NCBI RefSeq assembly: GCF_001639745.1
Contig: NZ_LTAX01000005.1
Coordinates: 62,001-126,000, forward strand
Reading direction: 5' to 3'
Length of the DNA stretch: 64,000 nucleotides
Source: Marinomonas gallaica
GTDB lineage: Bacteria > Pseudomonadota > Gammaproteobacteria > Pseudomonadales > Marinomonadaceae
Under the pieces are notes generated by a model, which was not told the DNA's origin, made no database searches, and saw only the letters and a program-made list of their open reading frames with translations. The translations under genes were made by a program, and so were the position numbers. This document shows positions 62,548 through 64,000 of this stretch, piece by piece; the first letter of the stretch is position 1; each line of letters starts with the position of its first letter.

Positions 62548-63792
62548 ATGCAATTTCAAATAATTATACTTGGAGCAGGCATTATTGGTGTCAGTAGCGC
62601 ACTCCATTTGCAAGCTAAAGGCTATCAAGTCGCACTTATAGATAAAGCCAGTCCTGGTAAAAGCACCAGCTATGGTAATGCGGGCCTAATCGAGCGCTCT
62701 AGCGTCATTCCCTATTCGTTTCCAAGGGAGTTCACTTCTCTTTTGCGTTACGGCCTAAACCGACAAGCAGATGTAAGATATAATTTTTCTTTTTTACCCA
62801 AAGCCACCCCGTGGTTGTTAAGCTACTGGAACCATTCAGCTCCCGCCGCGCTCGACAAAGCAGCGGCAGCCATGCTGCCTCTTATTGAGCGTTGTGTTGC
62901 CGAGCATGATCAGTTTGTAGAAGCAGCGAAGTTAAACCGTTTTGTAAAAGATCAGGGCTGGATTGAAATATTTCGCTCCGAAAAAGCCTTCTCAAAAGCA
63001 AAATCAGATGCCTTAGCACTGACAAAATATGGGCTCGCTTTCGACCTACTTGATGGTCCAGCATTGCGCGAACGCGAACCTCATCTAAGTCATACGGTGG
63101 TTGGGGGCGTTCACTGGCTCGACCCTAAAACAGTCACCAACCCCGGTGCTCTAGTAGAGGGCTACTGTTCCCTTTTCAAAGAGCGTGGTGGTAAAGTTCT
63201 TCACGGTGATGCTAGAACACTAAAGCAAACTTCAACCCATTGGCGGATCGACTCTCATAACGGAGTAATCACAGCACCAGAAGTGGTTGTAGCTCTTGGC
63301 CCCCAGTCGCCAGATGTCTATACCAAACTAGGCTACCGTTTCCCAATGGGAATCAAGCGTGGCTATCACCAGCACTATCGTAACTTAAACAATACAAGCC
63401 TTCAGCATCCCGTATGCGACACTAAGGGGGGCTTTGTTTTATCCCAAATGGATATGGGTATTCGGCTTACAACAGGAGTCGAGTTGGCAAGCGAAACGGA
63501 TGCTGTGAATGCAATCCAATTAGAACGCTGCGAAAAAATTGCTCGAAACATTTTTCCTCTTGGGGAACCTGTCGATGTGGAGCCTTGGCTTGGATTACGT
63601 CCCTGCTTTCCTGATATGAAGCCAATCATAGGCCCAGCACCCGATCATAAAGGATTGTGGTTTAATTTTGGCCATGCCCATCACGGCTTAACCTTAGGCC
63701 CAGTCTGCGGACGTTTATTATCAGAAATGATTGCGGGCGATTCTCCCTTTACCTCTCCAACGCCATACAGTGCAAGTCGATTCAAATATTAG
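62548..63792 (+). CDS. FAD-dependent D-amino-acid dehydrogenase-like oxidoreductase (DadA type)
   Basis: 414 residues. N-terminal IILGAGIIGVSSALHLQAKG (dinucleotide-binding) and SYGNAGLIERSSVIPYS, typical of DadA (S-x-x-N-A-G), and the C-terminal GHAHHGLTLGPVCGRLL close to the DadA end. It oxidatively deaminates an amino or imino acid on the inner side of the membrane. It lies inside the transporter operon, so it probably acts on the imported amino acid or opine: uptake then oxidation. Confidence 0.9.
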   Translation: MQFQIIILGAGIIGVSSALHLQAKGYQVALIDKASPGKSTSYGNAGLIERSSVIPYSFPREFTSLLRYGLNRQADVRYNFSFLPKATPWLLSYWNHSAPAALDKAAAAMLPLIERCVAEHDQFVEAAKLNRFVKDQGWIEIFRSEKAFSKAKSDALALTKYGLAFDLLDGPALREREPHLSHTVVGGVHWLDPKTVTNPGALVEGYCSLFKERGGKVLHGDARTLKQTSTHWRIDSHNGVITAPEVVVALGPQSPDVYTKLGYRFPMGIKRGYHQHYRNLNNTSLQHPVCDTKGGFVLSQMDMGIRLTTGVELASETDAVNAIQLERCEKIARNIFPLGEPVDVEPWLGLRPCFPDMKPIIGPAPDHKGLWFNFGHAHHGLTLGPVCGRLLSEMIAGDSPFTSPTPYSASRFKY

Positions 63793-63800
63793 GAAGCCTT

Positions 63801-64000
63801 ATGAATACATCTATTGACTCAACTAGTAAGTGTCACAAACCAACTATGGACACTAGAAAAATCGCTATCGATGTTGCAAAACTCAACAAATCCTACGGTG
63901 ATTATCACGTACTTAAAAACATCGACTTAAAAGTTAAAGAGGGTGAACGTATTGTGCTTTGTGGTCCCTCAGGATCTGGAAAGTCGACTCTCATTCGTTG
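63801..64000 (+). CDS. amino-acid ABC transporter ATP-binding protein (5' part, cut by window end)
   Basis: N-terminal 66 residues. It has an N-terminal extension of about 20 residues, then LNKSYGDYHVLKNIDLKV and the Walker A GPSGSGKSTL before the window ends. RBS AGGAAG overlaps the stop codon of the DadA-like gene. It completes the transporter with the binding protein and two permeases upstream. Confidence 0.92.
   Translation, partial: MNTSIDSTSKCHKPTMDTRKIAIDVAKLNKSYGDYHVLKNIDLKVKEGERIVLCGPSGSGKSTLIR

Noticed and set aside
1-64000. tRNA, rRNA, CRISPR arrays, plasmid or phage att sites
   Set aside because: Looked for cloverleaf ends, repeat-spacer periodicity and integrase genes; none seen. 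The accessory region has no integrase and I could not identify flanking direct repeats.

Overview
The window is chromosomal DNA of a Gram-negative gammaproteobacterium. The sequence shows a DcaP-type outer-membrane porin, a lipoprotein, periplasmic binding proteins, a pseudoazurin, a sigma-54 promoter with its NtrC-family activator, and many LysR, AraC and Lrp regulators. Moderate GC, AT-rich intergenic DNA and the density of uptake and catabolic genes suggest a marine Oceanospirillales organism such as Marinomonas; that placement is inference. I found no rRNA, tRNA or CRISPR array.

Layout. 0-6 kb: end of an aldehyde dehydrogenase gene, a Bcr/CflA-type exporter, a porin, and a BCCT (betaine/choline/carnitine-type) transporter preceded by a 19-codon leader ORF. 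6-16 kb: a LysR gene broken by a stop codon in its HTH, a tandem class III CoA-transferase, then a three-gene operon (2-oxoglutarate oxygenase, HD-domain oxygenase, CysK-like PLP enzyme) with a divergent LysR gene, and an SDR-AraC pair. 16-22 kb: a tripartite tricarboxylate transporter set (tctC-ALDH-uspA-tctB-tctA) with a divergent AraC gene. 22-29 kb: a two-component 4-hydroxyphenylacetate-type hydroxylase with an HpaR-like MarR regulator, then a FAD oxidoreductase / RidA / ornithine-cyclodeaminase-family operon with a divergent AraC regulator; together these look like tyramine/4-hydroxyphenylacetate entry chemistry. 29-35.5 kb: exporter, LysR, Lrp, EamA exporter, aromatic aminotransferase, lipoprotein.

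35.5-46 kb is the accessory part. It holds an FtsZ-like GTPase / PcfJ-like / unknown operon, then a defence-like cluster: a PD-(D/E)XK nuclease-DUF2075 helicase-S24 peptidase fusion, an IS30 transposase relic, a second PD-(D/E)XK-type protein, an HNH protein, a methyltransferase and a WYL regulator.

46-55.5 kb: pseudoazurin, histidine kinase, sigma-54 activator, a solute-binding protein without an ABC transporter, then a sigma-54 promoter with two palindromic upstream sites driving a semialdehyde dehydrogenase, an iron-dependent alcohol dehydrogenase and a permease. 55.6-58.7 kb: thiolase and gamma-glutamyltransferase. 59.3-64 kb: RpiR regulator and a polar amino-acid ABC transporter operon with a DadA-like oxidoreductase, cut by the window end.

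Best candidates for undescribed biology: the nuclease-helicase-S24 fusion with a LexA-like Ala-Gly site and Ser/Lys dyad (39747-42131); the FtsZ-like/PcfJ operon whose FtsZ-like protein lacks the usual T7-loop Asn and Asp (35560-39046); and the oxygenase/HD/CysK-like operon (10546-13244), which resembles two-oxygenase phosphonate pathways with an added PLP enzyme. All functions are inferred from sequence by eye; no search was run.
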